64,000 nt of DNA from an uncultured Bacillaceae bacterium. GTDB taxonomy: Bacteria; Bacillota; Bacilli; Bacillales; Amphibacillaceae. Positions 62,222 through 64,000 of the stretch are shown in pieces. A model generated the notes under the pieces. The model was not told where the DNA came from. It ran no database searches and worked only from the letters and a program-made list of their open reading frames with translations. The position numbers were made by a program, and so were the translations under genes. Location: assembly GCA_937925695.1 (NCBI GenBank), contig CALAMD010000129.1:1-64000 (forward strand), read 5' to 3'. Within the stretch, counting starts at the first letter, position 1, and every line of letters begins with the position of its first letter.

Positions 62222-64000
62222 GTGGATACAACCCAATATTTAGATGTATTTATTGATGAAAGTACGGAGCATCTAGATATTTTGTATAATCAATTGTTAC
62301 TCTTAGAAAAAAATCCACAAGAAAAAAGTGTCATAGAAGAAATTTTCCGAGCCGCCCACACGATGAAAGGTATGTCGGCAACGATGGGTTTTGACGATCT
62401 TGCCAGTCTAACGCATAATCTAGAAAATGTGCTCGATGATATTCGTAACGATAAAATCACCGTCCATACCCACATTATTGATGTATTGTTTGCTGCAGTT
62501 GATCATTTAAATAGTATGGTCGAAGATTTAGCTAATGGGGGAGACGGTAAACGGGATATCCAACAAATATTAGTCCAATTAGAAGAGATTACATCAGGGT
62601 CTCTAAGTCCATCTACATCAACCATAGAGTCACAAGCCGACCCAGTTGCGGATGCTTCGGATTTATCTTTGGATGAATTTGAACTAGCAATCTTAGATGA
62701 ATCAGAAGAACAAGGATATACGAATTATGAGATCAGCGTCACAATTCGAGAAGACTGCCTTCTTAAAAGTGTTCGTGTTTATATGGTTTTTGAAGCATTA
62801 GAAAAATTTGGTGAAGTGATTAAATCAGATCCACCAGTTAACGATTTAGAAGAGGAAAAATTTGATCAGTCTTTCGTTGTCCTACTCGTTTCAAAACATG
62901 AAGCGAAGGAAATAAGTGATCAAATTAAGAACATATCGGAAATTGAAGATGTTACTGTTAAGGAATTTTCATTGGCAAATTATCGAACGAAACAGCAAAT
63001 AGAACTCGATAATGAACAATCGAATCAAGATACAAATAACCAAGTCCAAACAAAATCAGCACCAGCACCACGAAAGATGATTAGAGTAAACATTGATCGT
63101 CTTGATGCCCTCATGAATTTATTTGAAGAATTGATCATTGACAGAGGAAAATTAGAGCAGATTGCATCTGAATTTAATCACGACGAATTGAAAGAAACTG
63201 TTGAACATATGCAACGTATCTCAACAGATATGCAAAACGTCATCTTAAATATGCGCATGGTACCGATTAGTCAAGTATTCAATCGTTTTCCTAGTATGAT
63301 TCGACAAATTGCTCGTGATTTGAATAAAAATATTCAGTTAGAAATTATAGGAGCAGAGACAGAACTAGATCGTACGGTCATTGATGAGATTGGTGATCCA
63401 TTAGTACATTTACTTAGAAACGCAGCTGATCATGGGATTGAAATGCCTGAGGAACGAAAGAAAAAAGGAAAAGCTGAAGTAGGGACCATTAAATTACAGG
63501 CATATCATAGCGGTAACTTTATCTTCATTGAAATTGAAGATGATGGCGCTGGAATTAACAAGGAAGCCGTGATTAATAAGGCGATTAGAAACGACATCAT
63601 TACTGCTGATGAGGCTGAAACATTATCTGAACAGCAAATATACGATTTATTGATGCATAGTGGTTTTTCCACAACTGATAAAGTGTCTGATCTATCTGGT
63701 CGAGGAGTTGGCCTAGATGTTGTGAAAAACACAATTGAAACCCTTGGTGGAAGCATAACGATTGAGTCAGAACCCGGTGTAGGCTCTAAATTTTCAATTC
63801 AATTACCGTTAACGTTATCAATTATTTCAGTTTTACTTGTACAATTACAAAAGGAAATTTATGCAATACCATTATCATCGATTATTGAAACTTTAAAAAT
63901 ACCTAAATCAGACATCATAGAGATGCATAACAACAAAGTTCTAGATTATCGTGGTAAAGTCGTACCGTTAGTATTTTTAGACAAAGTCTTTTCAGTACCA
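62222..64000 (+). CDS. cheA: Chemotaxis histidine kinase CheA (3' end beyond window)
   Basis: A GTG start behind AGGGAGGGATTAAAT opens 593 codons that run off the window end; B. subtilis CheA has about 670. The P1 domain carries the phospho-accepting His46 in FRAAHTMKGMSATMGFDD. The P2 CheY/CheB-binding region is ~165-265, the P3 dimer helices ~285-350, and the P4 ATPase has the N-box HLLRNAADHGIEMPEERKKKG and the G-boxes DDGAGI and GRGVGLDVVK. P5 (the CheW-like part) is incomplete. A stop in the alternative ATG frame excludes 62220. Confidence 0.95.
   Translation, partial: MDTTQYLDVFIDESTEHLDILYNQLLLLEKNPQEKSVIEEIFRAAHTMKGMSATMGFDDLASLTHNLENVLDDIRNDKITVHTHIIDVLFAAVDHLNSMVEDLANGGDGKRDIQQILVQLEEITSGSLSPSTSTIESQADPVADASDLSLDEFELAILDESEEQGYTNYEISVTIREDCLLKSVRVYMVFEALEKFGEVIKSDPPVNDLEEEKFDQSFVVLLVSKHEAKEISDQIKNISEIEDVTVKEFSLANYRTKQQIELDNEQSNQDTNNQVQTKSAPAPRKMIRVNIDRLDALMNLFEELIIDRGKLEQIASEFNHDELKETVEHMQRISTDMQNVILNMRMVPISQVFNRFPSMIRQIARDLNKNIQLEIIGAETELDRTVIDEIGDPLVHLLRNAADHGIEMPEERKKKGKAEVGTIKLQAYHSGNFIFIEIEDDGAGINKEAVINKAIRNDIITADEAETLSEQQIYDLLMHSGFSTTDKVSDLSGRGVGLDVVKNTIETLGGSITIESEPGVGSKFSIQLPLTLSIISVLLVQLQKEIYAIPLSSIIETLKIPKSDIIEMHNNKVLDYRGKVVPLVFLDKVFSVP

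Noticed and set aside
1..64000. Search for mobile elements, defence systems, tRNA/rRNA genes and CRISPR arrays
   Set aside because: No transposase, integrase other than xerC, phage gene, repeat-spacer pattern, tRNA-like CCA cloverleaf or rRNA stretch was recognised by eye.

Overview
This window is a low-GC Gram-positive (Firmicutes, Bacillaceae-type) chromosome core. The gene order closely follows the Bacillus subtilis stretch from rsmB to cheA, and almost every gene lies on the + strand with strong GGAGG-type ribosome binding sites. A 27-codon spoVM gene indicates an endospore-forming lineage. AT-rich sequence and B. subtilis-like protein sizes fit an AT-rich, possibly halophilic or alkaliphilic Bacillaceae genus, but I cannot name the genus from sequence alone.

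Layout. (1) 1-6.5 kb: rsmB, prpC-prkC (PP2C phosphatase and PASTA kinase), rsgA, rpe, thiN and spoVM. (2) 6.5-9.2 kb: rpmB on the minus strand, divergent from yloU-fakA. (3) 9.3-15.1 kb: recG, then the FapR-controlled lipid operon fapR-plsX-fabD-fabG-acpP. (4) 15.1-25.2 kb: rnc-smc-ftsY-ylxM-ffh-rpsP-khpA-ylqD-rimM-trmD-rplS, covering RNA processing, chromosome condensation, the signal recognition particle and ribosome assembly. (5) 25.4-33 kb: lepB-rbgA-rnhB-ylqG-ylqH, then sucC-sucD and dprA. (6) 33-39.5 kb: topA, a 0.5-kb empty gap, then xerC-hslV-hslU-codY. (7) 39.9-64 kb: the fla/che operon from flgB to a cheA cut by the window end. It encodes rod, MS-ring, C-ring, export ATPase, hook, export gate, the flhF-flhG placement factors and chemotaxis signalling.

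Synteny differences from B. subtilis are mostly losses. There is no rlmN between rsmB and prpC, no sdaAB-sdaAA between fakA and recG, and no trmFO between topA and xerC. lepB sits between rplS and rbgA.

I see no prophage, insertion sequence, CRISPR array, tRNA, rRNA or defence island. No clearly new multi-gene system is present. The items most worth a second look are small or comparative: a free-standing FliK-like/FlhB-C-like pair (ylqG-ylqH) outside the flagellar operon; an 11-bp hairpin between the Shine-Dalgarno sequence and the conserved AUG of swrD; a perfect palindrome inside the promoter upstream of yloU-fakA; a hairpin ahead of rnc; and the empty trmFO slot with two promoter-like sequences.
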